A stretch of DNA of 37,850 nucleotides from Alphaproteobacteria bacterium (GCA_009691025.1 SHWB01000003.1:1-37850), one strand, 5' to 3'; shown: positions 1-8,607, counted from the stretch's first letter. The notes: generated from the letters alone by a model not told the origin. Numbers and translations are program-made.

Positions 1-270
1 CCAACCGCGCGCCTCAACGAATGGCTGGGCGCGGCCGTCGAGCGCCATCCGCCGCCGCTGGCCGGCAACGGCAGGCGCATCCGTCTGCGCTACGCGGTGC
101 AGGCGCGCACCCGCCCGCCGACCTTCGCGCTGTTCTGCAACCGTCCCGAAGACCTAGCCGACAGTTATCTGCGCTATCTCGAGAACGGGCTGCGCGCTGA
201 TTTCGATCTGCCGGGAACTCCGATCCGCCTGCATTTGCGGCGCGGCGATAACCCCTACGACCGTCGCTGA
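1..270 (+). CDS. der: GTPase Der (EngA), C-terminal fragment
   Basis: The window opens inside this gene; 89 codons and a TGA stop remain. The fragment matches the KH-like C-terminal domain of Der, the double-GTPase needed for 50S ribosome assembly. Visible family signatures are [15 protein letters not shown], in which the TRPPTF block is highly conserved, then [11 protein letters not shown], and the closing LRRGDNPY. Both GTPase domains lie outside the window on the left, so their integrity cannot be judged. The neighbouring decayed GST gene is convergent and starts its stop codon only 3 bases after der ends. Identification is firm because this C-terminal signature is specific to the family. 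Confidence 0.93.
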   Translation, partial: PTARLNEWLGAAVERHPPPLAGNGRRIRLRYAVQARTRPPTFALFCNRPEDLADSYLRYLENGLRADFDLPGTPIRLHLRRGDNPYDRR

Positions 271-273
271 CCG

Positions 274-947
274 CTAGACGCGCTCGAACGCCGCCTCCTT
301 CGTCGAGGCGACGAAGCCGTCGAACACCTCATAGACGGCCTTCGTGCTAGGCCGTGCCTTCATCGCGGCGATCCAGCGGGCGACGTTGGGCCATTGCGCG
401 AAATCGCAGTGGATCAGCTCGCCGGCCGAGGTGAGGGCGAAGCCGAAATAATCGACGATGGAGATGTCGCCGCCGCAGAGGAAGGCGTTCTTCGGCCCGA
501 GGAAATGGTCGTTGAGCACGCCGAGCCAGATGCGCGACTTCTCCTGGCCCCATTTCACCGTGCCGCCTGCACCGTCGCGTCCTCGCGCTTGAGATGCGGG
601 AAAAGCTGCGGGTAGATCAGCCAGTACCCCCAGTCGCGGTAAAAATTGGCATTGAACCAGTCGAGCCTCTCGTTGACCCGGGCGCGGGCGCGCAGCTCCG
701 CTGGCCAGGCGCGCGAGCCAGTCTTCTCGGCGAGGTAGCGCAGGATATATGCGCTCTCGGTAAGGCTGAAATCGCCGTCCTAGAGCAGAGGGATCAGGCT
801 GTTGGGATTGAGCTTGGTGTAAGCCTCGCCGGAGTGCTCGCCGGTGAAGATGTCGACATTCACCATCTCGATGTCGAGCTTATCCTCGGCGATGAACTGC
901 ATCACTCCACGGCAGGTCGTCGATGCCGGGTGCATGTAGAGCTTCAT
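274..947 (-). pseudogene. Glutathione S-transferase, broken by an amber codon and a frameshift
   Basis: Read from the ATG at 947, the product resembles a soluble GST of about 224 residues. It has an N-terminal thioredoxin-like half (MKLYMHPASTTCRG, then a KLNPNSLIPLL stretch and LTESAYILRYLAEK, the usual glutathione-binding SES/TES region). It has a helical C-terminal half (WLGVLNDHFLG to the end). Codon 56 is TAG (780-782), in the stretch before the conserved DG turn where a sense codon such as Glu is expected. Near 555-562 one base appears missing: the frame runs into TGA at 555-557, while the C-terminal half continues in another frame from about 558. Neither fragment could form a GST. This looks like a genuine pseudogene; two independent sequencing errors are the alternative. 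The 114 bases between it and the upstream EAL gene show nothing recognisable. Confidence 0.82.
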
Positions 948-1061
948 GGCGCATTCCCCGTTGGCACCGACGGCGGCTCACGGCCGCGCGCGGCGCGTTG
1001 GCGCGCGCATGATGGCCGTCCGCGCGGCACCTGTCCACGCGGCGGCGGCCCCGGGTCCGGA

Positions 1062-2379
1062 TCAGACCTCGGGAACCGCGATGTCGAAGGATGGCTCCAG
1101 CGCCGGCTTGCCGAAGAAGAAGCCCTGCGCCGCATCGTAGTCCCAGTCGAGCAGCGCGGCCGCCGTCTCGGCGTCCTCGACGCCCTAGGCAACCACCGTC
1201 ATGCCGAGTGCGTGGGCGAGTCCGATGGCGGCGCGCACGATCGACCGGTTGCGCGTGCCGTCGTTGATCGAATCGACGAAGGCACGGTCGATCTTCAGCG
1301 TGTAGCAGGGCATTTCGGCGAGATAGGCTAGCGAGGAGTGCCCGGTGCCGAAATCGTCGATCGCCACCGAGTCGCCGAGGGCCTTCAGGCGGTCGATGTT
1401 GTTGGCGGCGAGCCGCGGATTCTCCATGATCGCCGTTTCCGTCATCTCAAATTCGAGATGCGTCGGCCGCGAGCTGTAGAATTTGACGATGTTGCCGATG
1501 CGCTCGGCGATGTTGAGATCGGCGAGGTCGCGAGCCGACAAATTGACTGACATGGTTAGGATGCGGCCTTCTAGGCCCCAGCGCACCAGCCGCTCGAGGC
1601 CCATGGTGACGCCGCGCTCCGTGACTTCGTGGATCATCGTCGTCTGCTCGGTCGCCGGGATAAAGCTCGCCGGCGGCACCATGCCGCGCGTCGGGTGCTG
1701 CCAGAGCAGCAGGGCCTCGACCACGATGCACCCGACGTTGCGCAGGTCGACCTTAGGCTGGTAGTGCAACAGCAACTCGTCGTCGCGATCGATCGCCTGG
1801 CGCAGGTCGCGCAGCAGGCGGTAGCGCTCGCGCTGGTCGGAGTCCCAGACCGGGTCGAACACCGAGAATGTTTCGCCGGCGATGTTGCACTCCTTCAGCG
1901 CCACCAGCGCGCAGCGGGCCAGCGCCTGCGCGTCGGAGCCGAGATTGGGAAAGCGCGACAGGCCGATATGGGCCTCGAAGGTGACGGCCAGATCCTCGAT
2001 CTCGAACGGCCGGCCAGCAGGGCGGCGATGGCTTGCGCCTGGCGCGCGGCGGCGTTGAAGTCGGCCGAGGGCAGCACCATGCCGTAGCGTGAGGTGCGGA
2101 TGTGATATACGGCGCTGCCGGCCGGCGCGGCCACCGCCAGCCGCTCGGTAACGGCGGCGATGGTGGATCCCATGCCGCGGGACCGAACACCGCCAGCACG
2201 TCCTCGACGCCGTTGACATCGATCAGCGCCAGGACGAACGGCCGCGTCTCCTTCGTGGCGCGGGCGCATGTGGCGGCGAGGTCGGCATAAAAGATCTGCC
2301 GGTCGGGGAGAATGTCGGTGACGGTTTCCCGGCGCGCGTTCGCAGTGCCGGCCGTGGCGGCGGTGAAGTCGTCATGCAT
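1062..2379 (-). pseudogene. Degenerate-GGDEF/EAL cyclic-di-GMP protein, broken by two frameshifts and an amber codon
   Basis: A start ATG at 2379, preceded by AAGGGGG, opens a frame that would give about 440 residues if repaired. The first half looks like a GGDEF fold without the GGDEF motif; RYGMVLP stands at the usual position. The second half is an EAL phosphodiesterase domain that degrades cyclic di-GMP, with VVEALLLWQHP, SVNLSARDLAD, FEMTETAIM, IDDFGTGHSSLAYL and LKIDRAFV. One base is missing near 2176-2184 and another near 2006-2016. A TAG at 1185-1187 replaces the Glu of the near-invariant VVAEGVE motif. The frame then continues normally to AQGFFFGKP and a TGA at 1062. Three lesions make it inactive as written. 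It has no signal peptide or membrane segment. Confidence 0.85.
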
Positions 2380-2756
2380 GCTACGGCCCCCTTGTCCGCT
2401 GGTCCCCTGGCACCGCGCGCGCACGGCCCACCCGACAGAACAGGCGCGGTCGAAAACTATTCCTGAAATCCTGTCGCTTGCCCTGTCACGATCCAATCCG
2501 TGGCGTCTAGGCCCACCATGCAATCATCGCCCGGTACGGCGTGGCGGTGGCCTGCCAATGGTGCATGTCCGGCCCGCAGCAGGCGGTTGTCGGCATGTCC
2601 GCATTTGCAAGGGTATTGCAGTATTATCTATTGAATTTATTGAGGAAATCCTGGAGCTCTCGAGCCTATAAGAGCACGTATAGCATGTAAGTGTACGCTC
2701 GTTGGCTTACCGTAGAGCGCATGGTGCCGGCTTGGGGCCGGTCGCGCCATGACGAT
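2380..2756. other. Intergenic region with an AT-rich patch, no gene recognised
   Basis: These 377 bases separate the EAL pseudogene start from the SDR stop. I see no convincing coding frame. Positions about 2605-2695 are clearly richer in A and T than the surroundings. On the minus strand this patch contains TAGATAAT, which could act as a -10 element for the EAL gene about 240 bases downstream, but no good -35 is visible. It could also be the remnant of a lost insertion. Confidence 0.4.
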
Positions 2757-3440
2757 TCATGGGGCGGTCTCGTCGAGCAGGCGCGCGACGATGCCGGCGG
2801 CGGCGGCGTCCGCGGTGGGCAGGCTCGCCGGGTCCTCGCCGGGGAAGGCGGATGCGCGCAGTGCCGTGGCCGTCGGGCCAGGGTCGTGCAGCAGCACGCG
2901 CACCGGGGTGCGGCGCAGTTCGGCCTGCCAGGTGCGGGCGAGCTGTTCGAGCCCGGCCTTGGAGACGGCGTAGGCGCCCCAGAATGGCAGTTCGGCGCGG
3001 CAGGCGGCGCAGGTGAGGAACATGGCGCGCGCGGCCGGCGCGCGGCGCTGCAGTGGCTCCAGCGTGCGGATCAGGCGCCAGTTGGCGGTGAGGTTGACCG
3101 CCATGACGCGGTCCCACTCGTCGCCGTCGCCATGGCCGAGCGGACCCAGCGTGCCGAGCATGGCTCCGGCGGCGACGAAGTAGTCGAGGTGCTGCCAGCG
3201 CTGCCACAGCGTCGGGCCCAGCGCGTCGAGGCGGGCATGTTCGGCGAGGTCGACCGGCACCAAGGTGGCGCCGCCGCCGGCCTTGCGGACGGCGTCGTCG
3301 GTCTCCTCCAGCCCGCCGACGGTACGGGCGACGAGCACGACATGGGCGCCCTGCGCGCCAAGGCGGCGGGCCACCGCGGCGCCAATACCGCGCGAGGCGC
3401 CGGTGACCAGCGCCACGCGACCGTCGAGGGGGCGGCTCAC
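2757..3440 (-). CDS. SDR family oxidoreductase
   Basis: A 227-residue short-chain dehydrogenase/reductase with a cytosolic Rossmann fold. The cofactor loop TGASRGIG lies at about residues 14-21 and the active-site YAVSK in the last third. The usual NNAG is replaced by VAAGAM, a divergence also seen in the YciK-like branch. The substrate cannot be inferred. The start is a GTG overlapping the purF stop by 4 bases (GTGA), so translation is probably coupled and the gene is the last of cvpA-purF-SDR. The association with purF may be only transcriptional. The family assignment is strong and the specific reaction is unknown. Confidence 0.85.
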   Translation of the reverse strand: MSRPLDGRVALVTGASRGIGAAVARRLGAQGAHVVLVARTVGGLEETDDAVRKAGGGATLVPVDLAEHARLDALGPTLWQRWQHLDYFVAAGAMLGTLGPLGHGDGDEWDRVMAVNLTANWRLIRTLEPLQRRAPAARAMFLTCAACRAELPFWGAYAVSKAGLEQLARTWQAELRRTPVRVLLHDPGPTATALRASAFPGEDPASLPTADAAAAGIVARLLDETAP

Positions 3441-4897
3441 CTCGGTTCGACGAGCAGCGAGAGCTGCACCTCGCCGCGACCGTCCTCGTGGTCGGTCAGC
3501 GTCGTCGGGTACTGGCTGGTGAAGCAGGCGTCGCAGAACTGCGGCAGGGCGTTGTTGCGCCCGGCCTCTCCCATGGAGCGGTAGAGGCCGTCCTGCGAGA
3601 TGAACGCCAGGGTGTCGACGCCGATGGCGACGCGCATCTCCTCTACCGTGTTGCGCGCCGCCAGCAGCTCGCTCTTCTGCGGCGTGTCGATGCCGTAGAA
3701 ACAGGGGCTGGAGGTCGGCGGGCTGGAGATGCGCATATGCACCTCCTTCGCCCCGGCGTGGCGCACCATCTCGACGATCTTCTTCGAGGTGGTGCCGCGC
3801 ACGATCGAATCGTCGACCAGCACGACGCGCTTGTCCTTCAGCATGACTGGATTGGCGTTGTGCTTCAGCTTGACGCCGAGATGGCGGATCTCGTCGGTCG
3901 GCTCGATGAAGGTGCGGCCGACATAGTGGTTGCGGATGAGGCCCAGCTCGAACGGCACGCCGGTCTCGGCGGCGTAGCCGATGGCCGCCGGCACGCCCGA
4001 ATCCGGGATCGGCACGACGACGTCGGCGGCCACATGGCTCTCGCGCGCCAGTTCGGCGCCGATCGCCTTGCGCACGCCATAGACGTTGCGGCCCTCGACC
4101 AGCGAGTCCGGCCGCGCGAAATAGATGTACTCGAAGATGCAGAAGCGCTGGCGCACCGGCGCGAAGGGTTGGTGGCTCGTCAGCCCGTCATCGTCGATGA
4201 CGACGATCTCGCCCGGCGCCACATCGCGCACATACTCGGCGGCGATGATGTCCAGAGCGCAGGTCTCCGAGGCGAGAACCCACGCCTCGCCGAGCCGGCC
4301 GAGCACCAGCGGGCGCACGCCCAGCGGGTCGCGCGCGCCGATCAGCTTGCGCCGCGACAGCGCCACCAGCGAGTAGGCGCCATCCACCTGGCGCAGCGCG
4401 TCGATGATGCGGTCGAGCAGGCGGGCCTGGCGCGAGCGGGCAATGAGGTGCTGGAAGACTTCCGTATCGGTGGTCGACTGAAACAGCGAGCCTTCGGCCG
4501 TCAGCTCTCGGCGCAGCTGGCGGGCGTTGGTGAGGTTGCCGTTATGGCCCAGCGCGAGGCCGCCGAAATCGAAATCGGCGTAGAGCGGCTGCACGTTGCG
4601 CACCGCCGTCTCTCCGGTGGTGGCATAGCGCGTATGGCCGACGGCCATGGTGCCGGGCAGTCGGCGGATCACCTCGGCTCTACCGAAGATATCGCCGACG
4701 AGGCCGCGCGCGCGGTGCGGGTGGAAGCGCCGCCCGTCGTAGGAGACGATGCCCGCCGCCTCCTGGCCGCGATGCTGCAGGGCGTGCAGGCCCAGCGCCG
4801 TCAGCGCCGAGGCATCCTCGGTGCCGTAAATGCCGAACACGCCGCACTCCTCGTGCAGCTTGTCGTCGTCGAAGGGGTCGTTCGTGCACTCGATCAT
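3437..4897 (-). CDS. purF: Amidophosphoribosyltransferase
   Basis: This enzyme catalyses the first committed step of purine synthesis, turning PRPP and glutamine into 5-phosphoribosylamine. It has 486 residues, normal for the family. The N-terminal Ntn-type glutaminase domain has its nucleophile at Cys18 after a short propeptide (HEECGVFGIYG), plus HRGQEAAGI (42-50) and GHNGNLTNA (118-125). The phosphoribosyltransferase domain has the PRPP loop VVLVDDSIVRGTTS at 358-371. Late cysteines (SSPPTSSPCFYGIDTP and FCDACF) recall the Fe-S-cluster class. The start ATG overlaps the cvpA stop by 4 bases (ATGA), as does its own stop with the SDR start, giving a tight three-gene unit. I saw no riboswitch upstream. 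Confidence 0.97.
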   Translation of the reverse strand: MIECTNDPFDDDKLHEECGVFGIYGTEDASALTALGLHALQHRGQEAAGIVSYDGRRFHPHRARGLVGDIFGRAEVIRRLPGTMAVGHTRYATTGETAVRNVQPLYADFDFGGLALGHNGNLTNARQLRRELTAEGSLFQSTTDTEVFQHLIARSRQARLLDRIIDALRQVDGAYSLVALSRRKLIGARDPLGVRPLVLGRLGEAWVLASETCALDIIAAEYVRDVAPGEIVVIDDDGLTSHQPFAPVRQRFCIFEYIYFARPDSLVEGRNVYGVRKAIGAELARESHVAADVVVPIPDSGVPAAIGYAAETGVPFELGLIRNHYVGRTFIEPTDEIRHLGVKLKHNANPVMLKDKRVVLVDDSIVRGTTSKKIVEMVRHAGAKEVHMRISSPPTSSPCFYGIDTPQKSELLAARNTVEEMRVAIGVDTLAFISQDGLYRSMGEAGRNNALPQFCDACFTSQYPTTLTDHEDGRGEVQLSLLVEPR

Positions 4898-5562
4898 CGC
4901 TGCACGTCCTCGATCTTGCGGGCGAGCGCATTGCGCTCGCCCGCACCATAGCCGCCTTGCGGCGTGCCGGCCTGCGGCGTCGCCGTGGCCGGCGGCCGCG
5001 TCAGCCGGTCGTAGTCCTGGCGCACGCGATCGAGCGTCTCGGCCTCGCGCACCCGCCGTTCCAGCACCTCGCCGTATTCGCGCACCATTTCCTCCGGCAG
5101 CGCCTGGCGCACGATCAGCGCGGCGCGTTCGACCAGCGGGAGGGTGCGGGCCTTGGCGAGCCAGTACGGCTGCTCGTCGCCCACCATGTCCGACAGCGGC
5201 AGATAAAGCACCGCCACCAGCGCCACGCCGCAGGCCAGCCCGCCGAGCAGCCCCAGTGCGCGGTCGAGCGCGTTGAGGCGGCTGCCGCGCACCCAGCCAG
5301 AAATGATCCCGGCCACGATATGTAGCACGACCAGCGCCGCTATGAAGACCACCGCCCCGGCGCCGATATCGGCTATCAGATCGGGCTCGATATGCTCCCT
5401 GGCAAGGGCCCTCGCATAGTGAAAGGCGTGCAGGGTGGCGAGCGAGGCGCCGACCCAGGACAGGATCGACAGGCCGCCGCCGAGAAACCCGCTCGACAGG
5501 CCGAGCAGCCCGCCCAGCACGACGACGATCACCACGGCCGCATCGAAGGCGCCGATATCCAT
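4894..5562 (-). CDS. cvpA: CvpA family membrane protein
   Basis: A 222-residue inner-membrane protein of the CvpA (colicin V production) family. Four hydrophobic stretches are visible in the first 140 residues, including AAVVIVVVLGGLLGLSSGF, IADIGAGAVVFIAALVVLH and LGLLGGLACGVALVAVLYL. The family glycines (GLxxGF and RxLNxLDRxLG types) are present as GLSSGFLGG and SRLNALDRALGLLGG. A soluble, charged tail follows and ends with a Pro/Thr/Gly linker. It sits upstream of purF with a 4-base overlap, the classic cvpA-purF pairing. The family is tied to envelope integrity and colicin V sensitivity, but its molecular function is unresolved. A dispersed repeat lies directly upstream of the start. Confidence 0.9.
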   Translation of the reverse strand: MDIGAFDAAVVIVVVLGGLLGLSSGFLGGGLSILSWVGASLATLHAFHYARALAREHIEPDLIADIGAGAVVFIAALVVLHIVAGIISGWVRGSRLNALDRALGLLGGLACGVALVAVLYLPLSDMVGDEQPYWLAKARTLPLVERAALIVRQALPEEMVREYGEVLERRVREAETLDRVRQDYDRLTRPPATATPQAGTPQGGYGAGERNALARKIEDVQR

Positions 5563-5589
5563 GGCTCAGGCCCCCCCGATTTTCTTCCC

Positions 5590-5735
5590 CCTATCCGCCC
5601 CCTTGGGGGGGGAGAGGGTTGGGGTTAGGTGTGGGGGGCTGCCGGCGAGCACGCTTGCCGTGGGTAGCGCCCACCTCACCCGGCTCGCTGCGCTCGCCAC
5701 CCTCTCCCCACTGAGGGCGGAGAGGGTTTTCTTCG
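5590..5735. repeat. Intergenic inverted repeat (GAGAGGGT/ACCCTCTC type)
   Basis: Between cvpA and radA there are two opposed arms. The left is about 5590-5632, a GC-rich block containing GGAGAGGGTTGGGGTTAGGT. The right is about 5671-5730, starting CCACCTCACCCGGCTCGC and containing ACCCTCTCCCCACTGAGGG. Arms of this type, with GGCTCGCTGCGCTCGCC in the middle, are common dispersed intergenic repeats in alphaproteobacteria. Here it probably forms RNA hairpins after radA and ahead of cvpA. Confidence 0.7.
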
Positions 5736-5771
5736 CTAAGGCGGGGTGGCGCGCGCGCATCGTGGCTTCCT

Positions 5772-7199
5772 TCACTGCGCCGCGCGCGTCAGGCCGAGAT
5801 CCTCGCCGGCCACCAGCCGCACGAGGTCGCGCACATGGCCGAGCGGGGCGATCTTCAACCCCTTGGGCGCGGCCAGTGCCTTCTCGCCCTCGGCGCTGAC
5901 GGCCGGCACCATGGCGTGGCGAAAGCCCAGCTTGGCCGCCTCGCGCAGCCGTGTGTCGTGCTGCGCCACCGCGCGCACCTCGCCGCCGAGGCCGATCTCG
6001 CCGAACGCCACCATGCCCTCCGGCAACTCCCGTTCCAGCAGCGCCGAGACCAGCGCCGCGGCGACCGCGAGGTCAGCTCCCGGCTCGCCGATGCGCAGCC
6101 CCCCGGCGACGTTGAGGTACACGTCCGCGGCGCCGAACGAAAGCCCGCAGCGCGCCGCCAGCACCGCCAGCACCATGGCCAGCCGCCCCGCATCCCAGCC
6201 GACCACGGCGCGGCGCGGAGAGCCGGGCGGGGCGGGCGTCACCAGCGCCTGGATTTCCACCAGCAGGGGCCGCGAGCCCTCGATGCCGGCGAAGACGGCC
6301 GAGCCCGCCACGCCCTCGGCATGGCCGGCGAGGAACAGGGCCGAGGGGTTGGCCACCTCGACCAGCCCCTTGCCTGTCATCTCGAACACGCCGATCTCGT
6401 CGGCCGGGCCGAAGCGGTTCTTGGTCGCGCGCAGGATGCGGTAGTGGTAGCCGCGCTCGCCCTCAAAATAGAGCACTGTGTCGACCATGTGCTCCAGCAC
6501 GCGCGGCCCCGCTATGGTGCCCTCCTTGGTGACGTGGCCGACCAGCAGCAGGGCGGCGCCGCGCCGCTTGGCATGGCGGATCAGCTCATGCGCGGCGGCG
6601 CGCACCTGGGCCACCGTGCCGGGCGCCGAATCCAGCGTGTCGACATACATGGTCTGGATCGAATCGACGATCACCACCTCGGGCGCCTCCGGCCCCTCCA
6701 GCGCGGCGAGGATGTCGCGCACGCCGGTGGCGGCGGCGAGCAGCAGCGGCGCCGCGCCCAGCCCCAGCCGGGCGGCGCGCAGGCGGATCTGGTCCACCGC
6801 CTCCTCGCCCGAGATGTAGGCCACCCGGCACCCCGCCGTCGCCAGCGCGGCGGCAGCCTGGAGCAGCAGCGTCGACTTGCCGATGCCGGGGTCGCCGCCG
6901 ACCAGCAGCGCCGAGCCGGCGACCAGCCCACCGCCCGTCACCCGGTCGAGTTCGGCGATGCCAGTGGTGCGGCGCGGCGGCGGTGCTGCGTCTCCCTGCA
7001 TGGGCTCCAGCGGCACGGCCCGCGCGCGCCGTGCGCGGGTGCCACTGGCCCCCGCCTTTTCACGAGGGGCGAAGCCGCCCTCGCGCGGCGCCTCCTCGAC
7101 GATGGAGTTCCACGCCCCGCACGCCTCGCACCGCCCGGCCCACTTGCCGGACGCCGCCCCGCAGGACTGGCATATGTAGGAGGATACGGTACGGGCCAT
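5772..7199 (-). CDS. radA: DNA repair protein RadA
   Basis: RadA is a RecA-like, hexameric, DnaB-type helicase that promotes branch migration during homologous recombination. The 475-residue product has all parts in order. These are an N-terminal four-cysteine zinc finger (C10, C13, C24, C27), the Walker A loop GGDPGIGKST (101-110), a Walker B region VVIVDSIQTM, the RadA-specific KNRFG motif near residue 260, and a Lon-protease-like C-terminal domain (about 300-460). The start ATG begins MARTVSSYICQSCG, typical of the family. It is separated from cvpA by about 200 bases holding a dispersed repeat, so it may or may not be co-transcribed with cvpA-purF. Nothing is missing. Confidence 0.97.
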   Translation of the reverse strand: MARTVSSYICQSCGAASGKWAGRCEACGAWNSIVEEAPREGGFAPREKAGASGTRARRARAVPLEPMQGDAAPPPRRTTGIAELDRVTGGGLVAGSALLVGGDPGIGKSTLLLQAAAALATAGCRVAYISGEEAVDQIRLRAARLGLGAAPLLLAAATGVRDILAALEGPEAPEVVIVDSIQTMYVDTLDSAPGTVAQVRAAAHELIRHAKRRGAALLLVGHVTKEGTIAGPRVLEHMVDTVLYFEGERGYHYRILRATKNRFGPADEIGVFEMTGKGLVEVANPSALFLAGHAEGVAGSAVFAGIEGSRPLLVEIQALVTPAPPGSPRRAVVGWDAGRLAMVLAVLAARCGLSFGAADVYLNVAGGLRIGEPGADLAVAAALVSALLERELPEGMVAFGEIGLGGEVRAVAQHDTRLREAAKLGFRHAMVPAVSAEGEKALAAPKGLKIAPLGHVRDLVRLVAGEDLGLTRAAQ

Positions 7200-7256
7200 G
7201 ATGGCCGGAGGGTACAGCGGCGGGACGAGTCGGGTGGGGAGGGGCCCGCGATTGGA

Positions 7257-7469
7257 TTACAGATCGTCAGGCGTCAGGCCGGTCTGCTTCGCGATGCGCG
7301 CCAGCATCCGTGGCCCGATCTCTTCGCCGTCATGAAAGGCGAACACCACATCGGCCCAGCCGTCACGGGCCAGAATACGGTGCGAAGCGCGTTGCCGCTT
7401 GATCGTCCAGCCAATGCGATCGAGTGCCTGGAGGACGCGTCTTGCCCTGGTCGATGGCCAGTCGCTCAT
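7257..7469 (-). CDS. hicA: HicA family toxin (mRNA interferase)
   Basis: A 70-residue protein with the double-stranded RNA-binding-like HicA fold. Members cut mRNA independently of ribosomes and are held inactive by HicB. The N-terminal helix (STRARRVLQALDRIGW) is followed by QRASHRIL. His30 in this ASHRIL stretch matches the catalytic His of the family (usually GSHxxx). The remainder, VVFAFHDGEEIGPRMLARIAKQTGL, is the usual strand plus the helix that ends HicA proteins. The start ATG overlaps the hicB stop by 4 bases, so translation is coupled and the antitoxin is made first. That order is the reverse of the Escherichia coli hicAB operon but occurs in many systems. Confidence 0.85.
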   Translation of the reverse strand: MSDWPSTRARRVLQALDRIGWTIKRQRASHRILARDGWADVVFAFHDGEEIGPRMLARIAKQTGLTPDDL

Positions 7470-7666
7470 GCCGCGACGAACAATTCCCCAAGGTCGGGTA
7501 CCGCTTCGCCATGCTCCAGCCGGTCGGCCAGCACGCGCAGCGCCAATGCTTCGACCTTGGCGCGCGCTTCGGCGCGCGTGGCTCCATAGGCCATGACGCC
7601 GGGCAGGGACGGGATGTCCCCGATCCAGCGGCCGTCCTCCTCGCGCTCCAGTTCGATCAGCAGCAC
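7466..7666 (-). CDS. hicB: HicB family antitoxin, short form without a DNA-binding domain
   Basis: A 66-residue partial-RNase-H-like HicB domain: strand IELEREEDGRWIGDIPSLPG, then GVMAYGATRAEARAKVEALALRVL, the usual G-x-T-x-x-E-A pattern. I chose the GTG at 7666 because CGGAGG lies 5 bases upstream and the alignable fold begins there. A GTG at 7714 would add 16 residues without family support. The protein ends soon after the helix, at LGELFVAA, so the C-terminal helix-turn-helix or ribbon-helix-helix found in full-length HicB is absent. It could neutralise HicA but probably cannot bind the operator itself. A TACACT hexamer (7692-7697, minus) could be its -10 box. Confidence 0.8.
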   Translation of the reverse strand: MLLIELEREEDGRWIGDIPSLPGVMAYGATRAEARAKVEALALRVLADRLEHGEAVPDLGELFVAA

Positions 7667-7726
7667 CGGCGGCCTCCGTAGCGTTGGGGCGAGTGTAGCA
7701 CAGGGGGGCGCCACGACCGAGCGGCC

Positions 7727-7769
7727 CCATGGTTCGAGACGCCCGCTGACGCGGTCTCCTCACCATGAG
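7727..7769. repeat. Single hairpin arm of the dispersed CTCACCATGAG-type repeat
   Basis: CCATGGTTCGAGAC (7727-7740) and GTCTCCTCACCATGAG (7754-7769) can pair around a short GC-rich loop. Sequence and architecture match the arms of the repeat at 8631-8769 and the solitary copy at 34749-34790. It lies in the 140 bases between mlaF and hicB, so it may act as a transcript hairpin between the two units. Confidence 0.6.
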
Positions 7770-7806
7770 TGGGGTGATGGATTGTCAGGCCGTTACCCCG
7801 CCGCTT

Positions 7807-8607
7807 CTAATCCCTTGCCCCCGGCCGGATTGGCCCTTCCGTCCGGCCGTTCACGAACTGGTCGACGTAGGGGTTGCCGGAGCGGTCGAGGTCGGCGACG
7901 GGGCCGGCCCAGAGGATGTGGCCGGCGAAGATCATCGCCACGCGGTCAGCGATGCGGCGCGCGCACGCCATGTCGTGGGTGATGGTCACGGCGGTCACGC
8001 CCATGCTGGTTACCACATGGCGGATCAGCCGGTCGATGGCGGCGCCCATCACCGGGTCGAGGCCGGTGGTCGGCTCGTCGAAGAAGACGATCTCCGGCCG
8101 CGTGGCGATGGCGCGGGCGAGGCCGACGCGTTTCTGCATGCCGCCCGACAGCTCAGCCGGCAGGCGGTCGGCGGCGTCGCGGGCGATGCCGACCTGGGCC
8201 AGCGCGTCGACGGCCATACGGCGCGCCCGCGTGCGGGCGAAGCGGCCGCCCTGCAGCGGGCCGAAGGCGACGTTCTCCCACACCGGCAGGCTGTCGAAGA
8301 GGGCGGCACCCTGGAACAACATGCCGAATTTGCGCTGCACGCGGGCGCGCTCACCACGGCCGAGGCCAAGCACCTCCTCGCCGTCGACGCGGATCGAGCC
8401 TTCATCGGCGTCGATCAGCCCCATGATGGTCTTGATCAGCACCGACTTGCCGCTGCCCGAGCTGCCGATGACCACCAGCGATTCGCCGCGCACGACCTCG
8501 AGGTCGAGGCCGCGCAGCACCTGCTTGGCGCCAAACGCCTTGCGCAGGCCGCGCACGGCGATCTTGGCGACGGGCACGGGCAGGCCGGGGGTGGGCGCGT
8601 CGGTCAT
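7807..8607 (-). CDS. mlaF: Phospholipid ABC transporter ATP-binding protein MlaF
   Basis: This is the ATPase subunit of the Mla/MCE-type lipid transporter, which with the MlaE permease moves phospholipids between the inner and outer membranes. The 266 residues include Walker A GSSGSGKS (48-55), a Q-loop at MLFQGAALFDSL, the signature LSGGM (153-157), Walker B VFFDEP with TTGLDP (174-185) and switch His211. The Q-loop followed by GALF/AALFDSL is typical of MlaF-like ATPases. The partner mlaE lies upstream on the same strand, but 339 bases of repeats separate them. MlaD, MlaC and MlaB are not in this window and must be encoded elsewhere. The start ATG at 8607 gives a normal length. Confidence 0.93.
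   Translation of the reverse strand: MTDAPTPGLPVPVAKIAVRGLRKAFGAKQVLRGLDLEVVRGESLVVIGSSGSGKSVLIKTIMGLIDADEGSIRVDGEEVLGLGRGERARVQRKFGMLFQGAALFDSLPVWENVAFGPLQGGRFARTRARRMAVDALAQVGIARDAADRLPAELSGGMQKRVGLARAIATRPEIVFFDEPTTGLDPVMGAAIDRLIRHVVTSMGVTAVTITHDMACARRIADRVAMIFAGHILWAGPVADLDRSGNPYVDQFVNGRTEGPIRPGARD

Noticed and set aside
2312-2671. A 119-codon plus-strand frame in the gap before the SDR.
   Set aside because: It overlaps the start of the EAL gene, has no recognisable domain, and crosses the AT-rich patch with no coding pattern.
3488-7589. Very long open frames on the plus strand opposite purF (3488-4951) and radA (5835-7589).
   Set aside because: High GC leaves few stops in antisense frames; the sequences show no family motifs, while the minus-strand genes are complete.
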